Of a stretch of 64,000 nucleotides of DNA, positions 51,116 to 64,000 are shown in pieces (the stretch's first letter is position 1; each line of letters begins with the position of its first letter). A program made the position numbers and the translations under genes. The notes beneath the pieces are model-generated. The model saw only the letters and a program-made list of their open reading frames with translations, was not told the DNA's origin and did no database searches. The stretch is from Epiperipatus broadwayi. Its lineage: Eukaryota > Onychophora > Udeonychophora > Euonychophora > Peripatidae. The stretch covers positions 1 through 64,000 of the forward strand of contig JAQFVV010006830.1 of the NCBI GenBank assembly GCA_028023455.1. The letters are read 5' to 3'.

Positions 51116-54100
51116 AAATTATAGCTATCAAAGAGATAGTACTTTAAAATTTTTATTTTAGTCAATTTTTTTTAATACTTTCTTATAGTTTTATTTGCAA
51201 AAAACTAATTGATATTTTTAAAAGTATTTTTCAAAAGAGAGTTTAAAAAAATATATATTTGGGAACTTCGTGAAAATGATTTTCTAATTTTTAAAAGTTA
51301 CTTGCGGGGATTATTTTATCTGAAATTTAACCTAAACTTTGCAATGAAAAATGGATATACTATGAAATAAAATATGTTTAAATTATAATACAGCTTTATT
51401 TATACTTAACCGGAGGACTGTTCTAACTCATAAAAGAACAATATGGACATTATGCTGGAAGCTTAAACAGAAAACTATTTGCCGTCTAAAAAAATTTGTG
51501 ATGCATTATTTATAAGCTTATCCAGGAGTTTTTTTTTTTTTAAAAAAAAAGAATAAGATATTTATATCATATGAGTTATCATAAAATATAATGAAAGAAA
51601 TAGACTGTTTAGTCATTTTTGAAGGAAACATTTTTTTTAAATATATATTTTACAAGAATTAAAAGAACTTATTAAGAAATAAAACCTATATAAAAAAAAA
51701 TGAACATATAGTAGATAAATAAAGGATGGATCCATGAAAATACAAATATTGTGTAAAAGTTTTCTGGATAACTTAAGTTAAATTGAACAGAGTGATGCAT
51801 CAGAGAATATTGAATAAACTTCGTGGGAATAATTCTTTAATATTACAGTTTAATAATTTTCATTCTGAACAGTAAAGACCTAGGATTATTTTCTATAAAT
51901 TTTACTAAATGAATTAATAATTATTTTTTTATTTTTAAACTTTAACGTGCTTGGAGGAGAACATTTTAAAACTCTAGAGAAAATAATAAACATTTTTGGA
52001 TTTTATCATGAACTATGGTCAAGTGAAGACGTAATTATAGTTTTAAATTTTTATTTTACTAACTTAGTTAAATGTAAATTTTTCTATTTATAAGATTAGG
52101 AAAACATAAAACATTAATTTGTTAATAACATAAAATTTATAATATAATCTCATAATTTAGATAAGAATATTTTTAAATAAAACATATGGATGTGTCTTTT
52201 CATTTATGTATGCAATGTTTTTCTATATCCAGTGGATGGAAGAAGCCTACTAAAAATGATGACCAGATAAAAAGGGTTATTTGGTAATAATAATAACTAT
52301 TAATAATTTATAATGTATATTTTGTTTTCTTTAGATCATCTATGAATCTAAGAATGAAGTGTAAAAGTTTTAATTATATGTAATGCATTTTCATACAACA
52401 TTTTGAAAAAAAACATTATGAGATAGGATTGATTTGAAAATATGCATACGCCGATTATTTTTTTTATATATTAGTGATATAATCCAACATAAAAACAAAT
52501 AATTATGTGATTCTTTTAGAACTTTCATGTTATTGGATATTCAAATATTGTCTAAGTAGATTGTATATGATTAAACATATAGAATAATGAAGTAAGCAAA
52601 CTTTTTTTATGGAACAGTGAAATTGTTTTAAACTATCAATGAATTTTATTTATTGTTTTGTAAATGCAGATAGTTATTTATCGATGTAATGTAAAAAAAT
52701 CTTGAAAAATAATGTTGAGATAGCGGATTGGAAGTACTATAGTTAGTAGGAAACCAAGATGATGTATTTTTTAAAAAAATAGGATATGATAAGGAATAGA
52801 ATAATATTTCGTCTTTATGTGGTTATCAGCATAGTTAACAAAGTCCTATGACTGATACACATTTTATTTGGACAGTGTTTTATATTTCTTTAAATATTTG
52901 ATGTTTTTTTTTTTAAAATAAAGCTGAAGAAGTAGCTTTAACATCGTTCATGTAGTAGAGGTTATTAGACAGGTAAAGGTCATACCTCTTTGGACTGTGC
53001 CATGATTTTTTTTGAGATATATTAAGAGTGATACTCTAGCTTTCTTCCTTAAATCCTATACATCTGTTTTGCTATCTTTATTTCATGTAACTGCACCATT
53101 CAGTAAGATATTTTGAAAAGAAATGATAAATAATTTAGAACTTAGGTTATGCTATTGTTTTGTATAAGATTGGTTTATTTGCTTAGAAGGAATAGAATTT
53201 ATAACTTGAAATTGAAGGTCCAAAGTATCCTAAGGAAAGGAAAGAATCATAGAATATATTTTGAATTTATTTTCGGAAATGAAATATAAATTTTTAAAAT
53301 AGAGTATCTAAACAAGATATTTTCTTTAGAATGTTGATTATTTTTGAATGCTTTATTTTTTTTGAAGAAAAATAAGTATTGCATATTTTTAAAATACAAT
53401 AGTACAAAGTAAATTATATAAACAATATGCATAGTATATTTTTGTTCATTGAATAACAGGAATATATTGATTATTAGACTTATATCATACTAAAGTAAGG
53501 CTAAATAAGAATATATTATGATTAGTAAACATCGTGTGATAAAACACTAAAATCTAGTACTGAATTTTGGATGAATATTTTATGTAACATCTTTGACTTT
53601 GCAAGATAAAAATTTTTTTTAATATTTTGAGAAATCCATACTCATTATAAAGTTAATTTTGTTTTTCTGTAGAATGTTTTTCCTATGAATTTTTTTTTTT
53701 TTTAAAAAAAATAATAGTTTAATAATATTAAGGATGAAATATTCTGCTAATAAGTAAATATATTTGTAATAAGTTAACCATAATGAGAAACCAAATGGTA
53801 ACATTTTTTTTTTATATTTTGTTATAAGTATAAATAAAGATATAACTAAACTATAAACTATTTTTATATAACTTAGTAGATAAAAATGTAAGATTAAAAT
53901 AAGGATATCCATTGTAAATAGTGTACATAAATTGTTTATTTTATTTGTTGTTGTTAATAAACTTTGTTAAAATTTGTTTTTAAAATTTTTTGTGTCTGGA
54001 TTGTTTATTTCTCCACTTCACTGCATGAAATCATGATATATTCATAAAAATTGAAACAAATATATAATTTTGCACAAAAAGATAAATAGAAAATTATTTA

Positions 54101-56620
54101 AGAATTTTAAATATTTTATTGGTATTCTTTTAATTAAATAATTATAATTTTACATTGTTTTATTGGTCATAAATCAGTTATCACAATAGTATACTGAATT
54201 ATATGCTATCAGTTGCCACACATCCTTTGTTTATTAGATTATCATATGCTACCACGTATTTATTATATTATTACATGAAGGTAAAAGATTATATAAAATT
54301 ATTTTATTATGGTAATAAAAATATAACGAAAAGAAAAGATATCCAGTACTCGCTAAACAATGAAGAATATTATTATTATTATTTATTATTATTAGTTTCA
54401 GTGTAGTAGATTATGACATAAAATCCCTTCTCATATTTTACTACCTTATTTTTAAATTAACTTAGAATAAACTTTATGAACCTGAGATTATTTTATTGAG
54501 CTAGATTATTAAATAGAAGATTAAGATTTAATTATTAGTTTAGTCTTAGTGAGTAGAAGTTATTAAAATCGTAAGAATACTATGAGTTTGTTATTTAAAA
54601 TAGTAATAAGGGGGGGGGTAGTGTTCTTATGCCATTGAGGTAGTATCCTGATATTGGCTCAATGTAATCTATCTTGTCACCTCTATTTTCACTTCAAATC
54701 TCATGAAAATATTAAATATTTATTTAATTTATTTTTATAAACTGAACCTTATTCGTATTTTAAATTTGAGCTAGTGAAACATTTTAATTTTAATGCTGAA
54801 TATTTTATTTATTAATTATTAACTGAGCTAGAACCCGTTTTATTTTATATCATATACTATTCTGAAGTGAGGATGTACATAGTCAAGGTTAGAATATATA
54901 TATATAGATTAAATGGAAGTAACCATTTACTATTACTATTATTTACATACCCACACGCATACATATATATATATATATAAACATAAACATATATCATTCA
55001 AAATAGAAATCTTTCTTTACATTATAACTATCAGTTTATTTAAATTTAATTTTTTTAATGAACATTTTTATCTATGGTTACAATAAGTGAAAAGACGTTA
55101 ATAGTATCCATTTTTAAAAAAACCTTTTTAACCAAACATCATGTTTAACAAATTTTGTAATGCCGATTATTCTAGATAATTACGGCATTTGGATTAAGCA
55201 TGTTTAAAGATGCAAAAGTGTTTACTATGTAGATTTTTGAAATAAAAATAAGATTAAATATTTAAAGATATTAAGAATGTTACGAATGCCAAGGCACTTC
55301 ATTTTGATTAGATTTCCAAACTACTTTCAAACATTTTATGCAAATTTTTTTAATGTTAAAAAGCTAGAATTAAAGAACACATAAATATTTATAAATATAC
55401 AACTAAAAGAATTGCGAATTTGTCTTTTTCACTAAATACTTAAGACTTAGTTAATGGAGATAGAAACATTATTTTGGGAACAAGATATCTGTAATATAGA
55501 AATTAAAACATGAAAACTAGCAAATAGATCTATTAAATAAAATCTTTAAAAGGTAAATAATTTATCTTAAATAAAACATTTAAATTTGAAGTATACAATT
55601 ATAATTGAATGATTAGTTTCTTAGAAGGTCATGAAACATTTGAGCATTAAAACTAACAGATTAGGCTTTGATCTAAGATCGTTCATCTTCCGAGTCCCGC
55701 ATTCCAACAATATTATAAACACCTTAACATTTAATGTCTCAATATCTGTATATTGATGGCCTCTATAACTAGGAATTTTGTTCTTTACATTATGCATTAG
55801 TTAAGCAAAGCTAGCAAAAGACCACAAAATAGCTTACCTGCAAACATTTCATTTAACTGAATCCCACCTCTAACTTTGTTTTAGATTGAAAGTTAATACA
55901 TTGTCTTTTACTTTATATATGTTTACATTTAATTAATTATAGGAGATAATAGTATAATTTATTCTTTTTATTATCTTTTTGTTAAATTCAACTAATTCAT
56001 TTTTAAAAATTGTTAGCAGCATAAAGCTTTCAAAATTAAGACATAAAAGACAGGTAGTTTTTAAACTAGCCAGTTCAGACTAAAGGTCTCTCAGCAGCTC
56101 CTCAAATTGAAAATAGTAAAATAAAAAGCCATTACTTATTAAATAGCCAGTTGGTGAATAATAATATATAAGATCTTCTATTTTTATTTTAACTTTTAGT
56201 TAAATATAATTACACAGTAAATGCCCATTTTTTTAAAAAAAAATGTAAACCTTCCGCAATTAGTGAATAATGCTTTTAACCGTTTTTGGGGGATGTGCTG
56301 TGAGTCGGAGTGACATTTATCAACAGTGAGTTGGCAAATATATTGAAAAGAAAATAATCCAATAAACAGGAATGTTAAATTATAACAACTTGCCATCAAT
56401 TAAAGTTTTTCTTTAAAATATAGTATTTTTTTTTTTTTTATAATAAAGAAAGTCAATTTAGAAAAGAGAAATAAATTATTAATTTTATAAAGTGAATAAA
56501 TACTTATTAATTAAAAATTAATAATATCATCAAAAATAGGGGGGGGCAGCAATAGTTTTTAAATTAATAATAAATGCTTTAATATTTTAAATACAAGAAT
56601 ATTTTACCTACCTGGAGTAT
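51116..56620. other. AT-rich DNA, nothing firm
   Basis: Mostly homopolymer-rich sequence. Noted items: a 9-G run at 54610-54618 beside the motif shared with 21111-21130; an 8-G run at 56539-56546; and a short TA run near 54963. The frames at 53247-53432 and 53619-53912 are Lys/Phe/Ile-rich chance coding. Confidence 0.45.
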
Positions 56621-56629
56621 ACATGTAAT

Positions 56630-56700
56630 ATAGGAGATTTGAACAGAGACTTTCAAGCTCCATATACATGACCACACATATGTGTAAAAAATAAATAATC
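56630..56700 (-). repeat. Repeat family R1, fragment E
   Basis: On the minus strand it reads TATGTGTGGTCATGTATATG, then GAGCTTGAAAGTCTCTGTTCAAATCTCC: the tRNA-like terminal part of family R1 with the B-box-like GTTCAAATCTC. Only this end is present. Confidence 0.6.
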
Positions 56701-56839
56701 TCTAATATTGTTTACCCTTCCCAGCCTTCCCTTCACCAATAAATTACTTCATTATTCCTATCTGCTGAAATAAACGTAATAGATTTCCCAGTTTGATAAG
56801 AACATAATAGTATGGTTAGATGAATCTCTTAATTGGAAT

Positions 56840-57132
56840 CTACACAATAATGCAGGGGTTGATATCTAGAACAAACTCAACCCTGAAGAGAGCCAAGGGC
56901 AACATTCTCTCTGGGTTTAAATTTTGAGGCGTAATCAAATCCAAAAGAGGGGTCAAGCACAGATGAAGTAGCCTAAATTGTATCTGGATTTTATGAGTAA
57001 ACATAGAACCAGCCCATTTGAGGTAGACATGATCATTGGTTAGGTACTTCATCACATCAATCACAACATCATCCCTGAAGACTCTAGGTCTGACTGTAGT
57101 TAGTTGTGTTCTCCTTTTTCTGGTGGAATACC
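56840..57132 (-). CDS. Candidate 3'-terminal coding exon, unknown protein
   Basis: Minus-strand stretch open from a good splice acceptor (TTGTAACAGTCAG, AG at 57133-57134) through to a TAG stop at 56840, about 96 codons, entering with two bases of a split codon. The product begins YSTRKRRTQLTTVRPRVF (basic), continues DDVVIDVMKYLTNDHVYLKW and LLHLCLTPLLDLITPQN, and ends FVLDINPCIIV. It is clearly less AT-rich than its flanks and uses ordinary codons, unlike the chance frames elsewhere. I do not recognise it. It may be a real terminal exon, a retroelement fragment or an exonised repeat. Its start cannot be internal Met 57062, because the frame stays open upstream to the acceptor. Confidence 0.33.
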
Positions 57133-57784
57133 CTGACTGTTACAATATGTATGAAAAATAAAATAAAAAATGTCAATAATTTTGTTTAAGGTAAGTAGTA
57201 TCCAATTGGTGGAGTGAGTATAATTAATTGGTGATGGGATGTATAAAACTATATCTTAAAAGATCTCAATAAGAGATGAAAGCTGGTTTGATAATTAAAG
57301 AATTATAATTATAATTAGATATTTGTTTCAATCTTCTTCATATTGATTATTATATTATAAATATAAGATTATAGACATATACCTTTTTATATTGGATATT
57401 TGACCATTAATGTATGTGATTTAGGGATAATTACTTTTTAAAAATATTTAAATTGAAATGATATTGATTTTATTATATCATAGTTTTCAGTAAATTGTGC
57501 AAAAATGAGTTATTACAAAAAATGTTCCTTTTTTTTCTGTATCAAATATCTATTCCTTTAGAAACGTAGTAAAAATAAGTAAGTTTTTATCATTGCATAT
57601 TGAATTAGCTGAATAATACAGCATTGTGATTAGTCAATGTTTGATTTAGAGAGAAGGAAACACTTTATTTCCTCTTGAGAAAAATATATCTGAAAATTAT
57701 TTTGAAAATAATATAACATTATCAAATAATATCTTGAAGTATATTTCTTAGTTATATAGTTTTAATAATTGCTTTAATGTTATC
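57133..57784. other. AT-rich DNA, nothing recognised
   Basis: Only AT-rich sequence lies between the candidate exon and the hAT element. If the exon is real, this would be its upstream intron. Confidence 0.5.
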
Positions 57785-58205
57785 TAATATGCCAGGAGTC
57801 CTCAACCCTATACCTGCAGGCACCATGGTGTATGTAGACCATTTTACGTGTGCCCACCGCTATCCGAACATGATAAAAAATTATTTATCTGATACAAATA
57901 AATTTAATTTTTAATTTTTTTATTATAAATTATTGTATTATATTGTAATCAAATTGTAGGACATACTATACTTTTACAGCATAAAAATATAAACGTTAAT
58001 TACATGTTAAAATTTTATTTTTGCAATAAATATTTTTTTGTACATTATGTGTATTATTAACAATATCCAACTATAAATTTACATTGAAGAAATAAATGTT
58101 GCTCACTACCTGGTTGAAAAAATAAATGGTGCCTACCACCTGGCCAGGCCGGCATTATAGAATGTGCTCTTAAGTGCAAAAAGGTTGGGGACCCCTGTAA
58201 TATGC
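57785..58205. mobile_element. Non-autonomous hAT DNA transposon with 8-bp target-site duplication
   Basis: The element 57793-58197 (405 bp) is bounded by two exact copies of TAATATGC (57785-57792 and 58198-58205), the 8-bp duplication characteristic of hAT transposases. Its ends are inverted: CAGGAGTCCTCAACC on the left and, read inward from the right, CAGGGGTCCCCAACC (13 of 15 match), typical of hAT termini. The interior has subterminal G/C-rich phrases (GGCACCATGGTG, GTGCCCACCGC, CACCTGGCCAGGCCGG) around an AT-rich middle, and no transposase frame. It would have moved using a transposase supplied elsewhere. The intact duplication implies relatively recent insertion. Confidence 0.93.
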
Positions 58206-58529
58206 TGTACTAAATAAAGACAAAGATCTACAAACTAATTTTCTTGAAAGAAAGTGGATTATCACTGTTCTGAAAAAAAAAATGTCAGAAAAAATGCTAT
58301 ATATATATATGTTCAAAAAGTACTTATTTAAAACAAATTTACTAAAAGAAAAATTATACATAAAACAATGTGCCTAGTTAAAAAATAAACTTGATTTTAA
58401 TCTTTTAAACTAAAGAAATGCTAATTTCACTGAATTAATTGTTAGATTTATTTTTTAAAAGTAGGGAAAAACATGCTGCTACTTAATATTCAAAGTAAAA
58501 TTTTTAAATTAGCTACCTACCTCTCTACA

Positions 58530-58940
58530 ACAAAAAAGAAATTAAAAAGGATTTGAACACAGATTTTTAAGTTCCCTACAGTTATCCACTCCATCTTATA
58601 CAACAGATACACATGATCACATACATGTAAAAAAGATAAATGTTCTCTTATATACATATTTTGTGCTAAACCAGCAATCATCAGTTGGTTCAGATTATAA
58701 TCTACCATATATATATATATAATTAGTGCTCAGTTTATATTAAGATAGCAAATCTTCAAATTTTAATAGACAGGCTTCAATATTCTTCACCCTCCAACTC
58801 TCCAACTATCCATATCATTGAAAATCTGATAATGGAATGCTCAAAGTCCTTGTTGATGCCAATCTTATTGTCATACCCATGTTAAAATTCCTTCTAATTG
58901 CATTAGGTTCAGTATAGATAATGTATTCATATTTAAATAT
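58530..58940 (-). repeat. Repeat family R1, copy D
   Basis: On the minus strand from about 58885 to 58548 it is collinear with copies B and C: AACATGGGTATGACAAT, TTTTCAATGATATGGATAG, AATATAAACTGAGCACTAAT, TATAAGATGGAGTGGATAAC (A-box-like) and GTGTTCAAATCC (B-box-like). At 58886-58940 the family's 3'-flanking segment (CCTTCTAATTGCATTAGGTT...) appears in the opposite orientation, so this locus also holds an inverted junction. Confidence 0.78.
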
Positions 58941-59938
58941 AACAAAAAAGGAAATAATACAAATTAACTAGCAATGGCTACACTACAGTGGTAATACTAC
59001 TCCTAAGAAAAAAATCATTTTGTAGAATTATTGTTCCAAATTTGTTTTTTTTTTATTATAACCATTATTTAAAATAAGTATGATATGATTTATGTAATAA
59101 AATTAAAAAATATAATCATAAAATTGCAACAATGGAGAAATAAAATTAGTTTTGTTTAGAATAGCTACTAAGTAGAATCGGTGGATTGCTTTCTTAGAAT
59201 AAGTTATTATAATGAAATGAATTTGCTGTTTTATGATTGTAAACATTATTTATAATAACTGTTAAAATATTTGTCTAAAAAAAAAAAAATCACAATTTCC
59301 AAAAAAAAAAAATTGCTTAAATTCAGCCTACAATTGATAGGAGATATTTCCTAATATGAAAAGGGGCATAAAACTTTTACTATGGAAGTTAAATTCAAAT
59401 TAATTTGACAATGACAAAGTACAGACATACCTAAAAAAGTACTAAAATAGATTCTATCCATTTTAAAAAAATATATAAAATTAAGGCATTTAAAAATTTA
59501 TAATGGAACCACATACTGGTTATAGCTGTTATGGGTAAAGAATGTAATAATAAAAACAAAAAAGTTTTCCCATTGAATAATTAAATAGAATTTAAGTCTT
59601 AGTACCAATAATAAAAATGTGACATTATTAAAGTAAAATTTCCATTTGCAGCTATGTATATATAAATCCTGATAGTCCAATGGACATGTATAAATAAAGA
59701 AATTGATTAAAAGTGATCCCAAAAATGAGCATTGTATTCTAATCTGATAAAAAGATTAATTATTATATGTCATCTTCTTGTGAAATAATTATGTAATTTA
59801 ATTTGTAGTTATTATGTTTGTATTATTATAAAACTAATAATAAAATGTATAGAGGAAATTATTATTACCAATATATTTGAATTTATATTTTCTTAGATAA
59901 AGATCAAGATTCTATATGCAAGAATTAGAAATTAGTGT
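58941..59938. other. AT-rich DNA, nothing recognised
   Basis: A-runs near 59278 and 59301; no coding or repeat signal. Confidence 0.5.
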
Positions 59939-59939
59939 A

Positions 59940-59996
<57 letters not shown>
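59939..59996. repeat. (TA)n microsatellite
   Basis: About 27 TA units following a TATATATGTATA lead-in. Confidence 0.96.
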
Positions 59997-60000
<4 letters not shown>

Positions 60001-63000
60001 CCTTACAAAATAGAGTGACATTGATATAAAAGAAATGGATATTATTAAATGTTAATCTATTATTAAATGTTCATATAAATGATTAGAAATTTAGCTACTG
60101 AATTATTTTTATTTATTCTGTGAATAGATTGTGGGTATAGATAGGTTTATATAAAATTTTAAAATAAATAAATTAACATCTCCTTAAAGTGAACTTTATA
60201 TGTCTGCAAATAATAAACTCTTTATTATATTTATTTGTGCAAAAAAATATCTTCTCCCAGATTATTGGTATTATAATTGTAGGTGGATATGTTATTTATC
60301 CTACAGATAATAATGTTATGTGGATTCTATCACTAAAAATTGTAGCCATGGAATTATTTTATAATTTGTAATTTTGTGCTTTATTTAAATAATTTTATTA
60401 TTTATCAATTAAAAAAAATGCATTTAAATAAATTGTAATAAGTGCACATACTATAATGGTACATCTTGTAATACAAAAATCAGAAGTCTTTTGTTTTAGA
60501 TCAAATTTGTATAGCATCCATGCCACTAGCTTTATATTTTATGATTGGATAGATTATTAATTAAGGAAAATTTAGGAACATCATCATTATTCATAAATTT
60601 TTATTTGCTGGCATATGTACAATGTAATATGATAATCATTTTTTCTGAGTTATAAGTTCTTTTGCAAATATGAATACATTAGTTCACTATAACATTAATA
60701 CCATTAAATGAATTTGATTTTAATTAGTAGAAAAACAGAAAGTTAGATTATCAATAAGTGTGGAATTTGAACATGGAGGAATTTTTATTACATCCATATA
60801 TTCAAACACTCAAATAGTCATTCTTTTCTTTTCCCTTTTCTTAATTATTTGTGATTATTTATTGAATTATGATTTTATCCTTATCTTATGACAATTCTTT
60901 TTAATTAAGCATCTAGATGAGGAATATATTTAGAATTCCATAAACAGATTGACAATGGCTAGGAAGTAAAAATTTTCTGGAACAATTATTATTCAGGAAA
61001 GGCAAAAAAAACAAAGCAAATGTGATCCTTGCTAATTAAATGTTATGAATGCATTTGAGGTATTGTTTTAATTATATACAAATCATGCCATCTTTAAAGC
61101 AACTGACTATATATCATATAAACCATAATTTTTTTCTAAACATTTGATATATCAAAATTATTATGGCAGTAACAGTAAAAGTGAATAATTCATTCTATAA
61201 TGTTTAAGACAATAATAAAACTGTGATTTGAAGGGCTAAACATCCCTGTTTTAAAGCTCAATTTTGTTTATTTCAGTGCTTATACATGTCTAAGTCTTAT
61301 AACAAAAAAACTAGTTGGCCATTTTTATTTTAATGAATAATTGACTGGAAGTTATAATTTCAATTTAAAAAGATCTGAAAATTATTTATTTGATTATAAA
61401 ATTGGAGAGTCACTTGATCAGTTGCATTGCAAGTATAATAGAGAGCACACCCATCCTTAAGAACATGCATTGGTTATATTCATTATAATTTATATTTAAA
61501 TTTAAAATTTCATAATATATTTTATAAAAAAAATGCTTTGAAGAGACAGTTCTGTCAAACCTATTTAAAACAGTTTTAAGAGCTTTTGAGAGTTTTAAAT
61601 AATCTGAGACTTAAAATATGTTGAAGATTTCATCTACAGAATAGTCAATTACATGATCTTAACATGTAAAATAGTATGTTTTGTCTAATCTTTTCACATT
61701 TTGAAAGGACTTAAAATGTAGAGGTTAGCACATCTCTGCCTCATCATAACATTGAATTGAATCTGAATAAAATTTGAAATATTTTTCCAGATTGCTGGTG
61801 ATTTCTAAACAGCTTCACTTATAGTCGATTAACCTAGTTATCCAATTACTGGCAGGTAATTGAGTATTTAACTACTAGCTAAAACTTATAAAGGGGGGAG
61901 GGATACAAAAACTTTTATCAACTTGTAGTTGACATATATAAGTAATCTTTTCACTAGAGACCATTGTCTTGACATAGAATATTTTAGGATATTTACCTTT
62001 TATTAGATTAATAAAACTTTACATAATCATATTGATACAAATGAAAGCAAGCATTTTATAAAGACATTTCTTATATCATTTACAATAACATTTTAGTTCA
62101 TCAATTTTTGATCAAACTTTTTAAATTTTAATGTTGAAATATCGGAAAAGATATTCATCTGTCAAGGAATCTAGGTTATATGTTCAGAACATACTAATCA
62201 GGCCTAAAAGCGATGGTAAGAGACATGGACATTAACTATTGATAAATAGTTCAAGTTTTTTCTTTTATAAAATAATCTTTTTTTTAAAAAAAATACAAAT
62301 TTATTACAGCTGTCAAACTGACTGATGTGTTCCGAAGTGTAGAACTGCAAAAATCATTTCATCTCTTCATCTTTGCTAATTAAATGAGAAATATATATAT
62401 TTAAAAAGAACTAAAATTCATTTTAATCAAAGTAATAAATTTGAAGAAAAAGAAAGAAACTGTTCAACTCCACATATATTTTCGAGGCTCCATTTTTACT
62501 AAGGTCTAATGCAATAACATAAATAAAAAAAAAGTATAAATAAAAGAAGAATGCATAATTTAGTAGGAAAAGATTTTGCTAAGATTATTTCTTACTTAAT
62601 TATATATATAAAAACGATGAGCAAACATAATAGACGGAATTGTAGACAGTTAAAAACAAGCAATATACCGTACATAAAAACATCCAAAAGCAATTTTAAT
62701 GGGCGTTTCCAGAATGCAGAGGTTGCGCATGTATATGGAAGTCAAACCCTTCTTTTCCTGAATATTAAATTATTAATTTACTTTGCAATAACTTTATTAT
62801 TACATACACAAAATATCTAGACAGAAATATAAATTGAAGTATAATATTTAATTGGATTATTCCACTATCAGCGTTAATTGATTTTTTTTTTTACATTTAT
62901 TATGAAATAATATAAAACTGGAATTTTCTAAATAAATGAAGCGGTCATTACAAAATTTATAACGCTGCCTTGTACATTTGCTTTACTCCTAGCCAAATAA

Positions 63001-63666
63001 AGAAAGCAAAATAATATAGTTGATCAAGTGAATATAAGTGTGTGATTATTTTTTATTTTAGGAGAGAAGCTAATTGTTATTAGTAAGAGATTAGATACAA
63101 TCTTAAATTTGATTAAATGTGATGTGCTTATTTCTGCTAATATAAGCTCTTTAAATAAATTAAGAACATTCACTGCGTTATATAAAGATTTGGAAAGCAG
63201 AGTGTGATTTTCAAAATATATAGGTAAGTAGTTGTATATGGTTTAGTAAAACATATAATCACTATCAGCAGTAAGTTACTGATTATTGCCTTCAGCTAAC
63301 ACTTTAAAAATTATTAGAGCACCTTAAAGTTTAATGTTTGACAAAAAACAATGATCCCAATAACATGATAGTCCTTGTGAAAATAATAGATATCAATGTT
63401 TCATGGATTATGTTTTTCATTATTGTGTGATAGCAACATGTTTTTTTTTTTAAAAAAGAACATATTGTTTGTTTGAAATAAATAACAATTTATTTTATAT
63501 CTTTTATTCATTCAAAGTTTTGTGATAACTCTTATAATTATTTCAATTTTTTAAATTACCTAATTTATATTAAATTTACCTTACTTTGAATTGTAAAATT
63601 TACTATTGCATTAAAGTTTTTCTACTTTTTTTTTTTTTGGAGTTTTAATAAATATGTTTTCTAATA
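59997..63666. other. AT-rich DNA, nothing recognised
   Basis: No frame with recognisable motifs. The 89-codon frame at 62551-62820 has a slightly less AT-rich middle (62700-62760) but no flanking splice signals that I trust. Confidence 0.5.
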
Positions 63667-64000
63667 CAGATATTGTCAGACTGTTGCTCATGAGTCACAT
63701 GTCACTTTCTATATGTTTTATGTGGCTCACAAAACTTCTGAAAAACTTTATAAGATAATGGACTTACTTTGTATATGACATTTTATTTTGAAACCAAGAA
63801 GTTTCATTGTTCTGTGGTGACAATTTTATAACAATTGTTTACAATTAACTTTGATAGTTGTATTGTAATTGTTTTCTGAAAACATAACATTCAAACTTAT
63901 CAGTTCAATTTTTCTTCATTGAATGATATTATTATTTTTTGTACATTATTAATTCAAACAATTGTCAAGTATATTCTTCTACTTTGATTGTCAAACATCA
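63667..64000. mobile_element. hAT-like terminal repeat, running off the window
   Basis: CAGATATTGTCAGACTGTTG followed by CTCATGAGTCACATG and then TATGTGGCTCACAAAACTTC resembles a widespread hAT terminus pattern (CAG..GTCxGCAAxCTGxGGCTC.xGAGCCxCATG... TGTGGCTCxC). The other end is outside the window, so neither the inverted repeat nor the target duplication can be tested. Confidence 0.45.

Noticed and set aside
55665-55710. B-box-like GTTCATCTTCCGAGTCCC
   Set aside because: Neither strand yields a cloverleaf or an A box at the right distance.
62310-62345. CTGATGTGTTCCGAAGTG resembling a hammerhead core
   Set aside because: The second box is CGAAG rather than GAAA, there is no room for stem II and no stem I can be drawn.
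62551-62820. 89-codon plus-strand frame
   Set aside because: AT-rich codon content, no motif, no splice or promoter context.

Overview
This window is very A+T-rich (by eye well over three quarters A+T), has no long open reading frames, and carries long AT and ATT microsatellites and decayed retroelements. It looks like intergenic or intronic DNA of a repeat-rich, AT-rich animal, most likely an invertebrate. The non-LTR, Penelope-like and hAT remnants are of kinds common in arthropods and molluscs, but the sequence does not fix the species. I found no confident host gene, rRNA, functional tRNA or CRISPR array. Most short ORFs are microsatellite read-through or chance.

Layout. 1-5.6 kb: ATT and AT microsatellites, then a less AT-rich block of unknown origin (3.0-5.1 kb). 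5.6-8.9 kb: a decayed non-LTR retrotransposon (reverse transcriptase to C-terminal Cys motif) followed by two copies of a tRNA-derived SINE, one with a 9-bp target-site duplication. 10.4-10.7 kb: a foldback element with a hammerhead-like core. 11.6-14.3 kb: dispersed repeats, a large ATT/ATC microsatellite and a possible terminal coding exon on the minus strand (14169-14330). 20.5-21.0 kb: a Penelope-like element remnant (GIY-YIG nuclease C-terminus) between inverted terminal arms. 22.8-24.1 and 26.5-29.3 kb: two RTE-type LINE copies on the minus strand; the first is split by a second copy of the 10.4-kb foldback family. 30.2-32.6 kb: a 125-bp tandem duplication and a head-to-head plus tandem cluster of a roughly 450-bp repeat with a tRNA-like end. 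35.1-37.4 kb: a hairpin element and another hammerhead-like motif. 40.1 kb: a pure ATT tract of about 70 units. 44.3-45.3 kb: a large inverted repeat into which a roughly 227-bp element has inserted with a 12-bp duplication. 48.3-48.7 kb: an element with perfect 26-bp inverted repeats, 31-bp direct repeats and a complete hammerhead ribozyme fold. 56.8-57.1 kb: a second possible minus-strand terminal exon. 57.8-58.2 kb: a non-autonomous hAT element with an intact 8-bp target duplication. 63.7 kb to the end: the start of another hAT-like repeat.

The unifying theme is small structured retroelements. At least six separate places carry CUGANGA...GAAA hammerhead cores, several inside inverted-repeat elements, alongside a Penelope-like remnant. 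This fits the known association of hammerhead ribozymes with Penelope-like elements and small retrozyme-like derivatives. The copy at 48533-48591 looks intact enough to be active.
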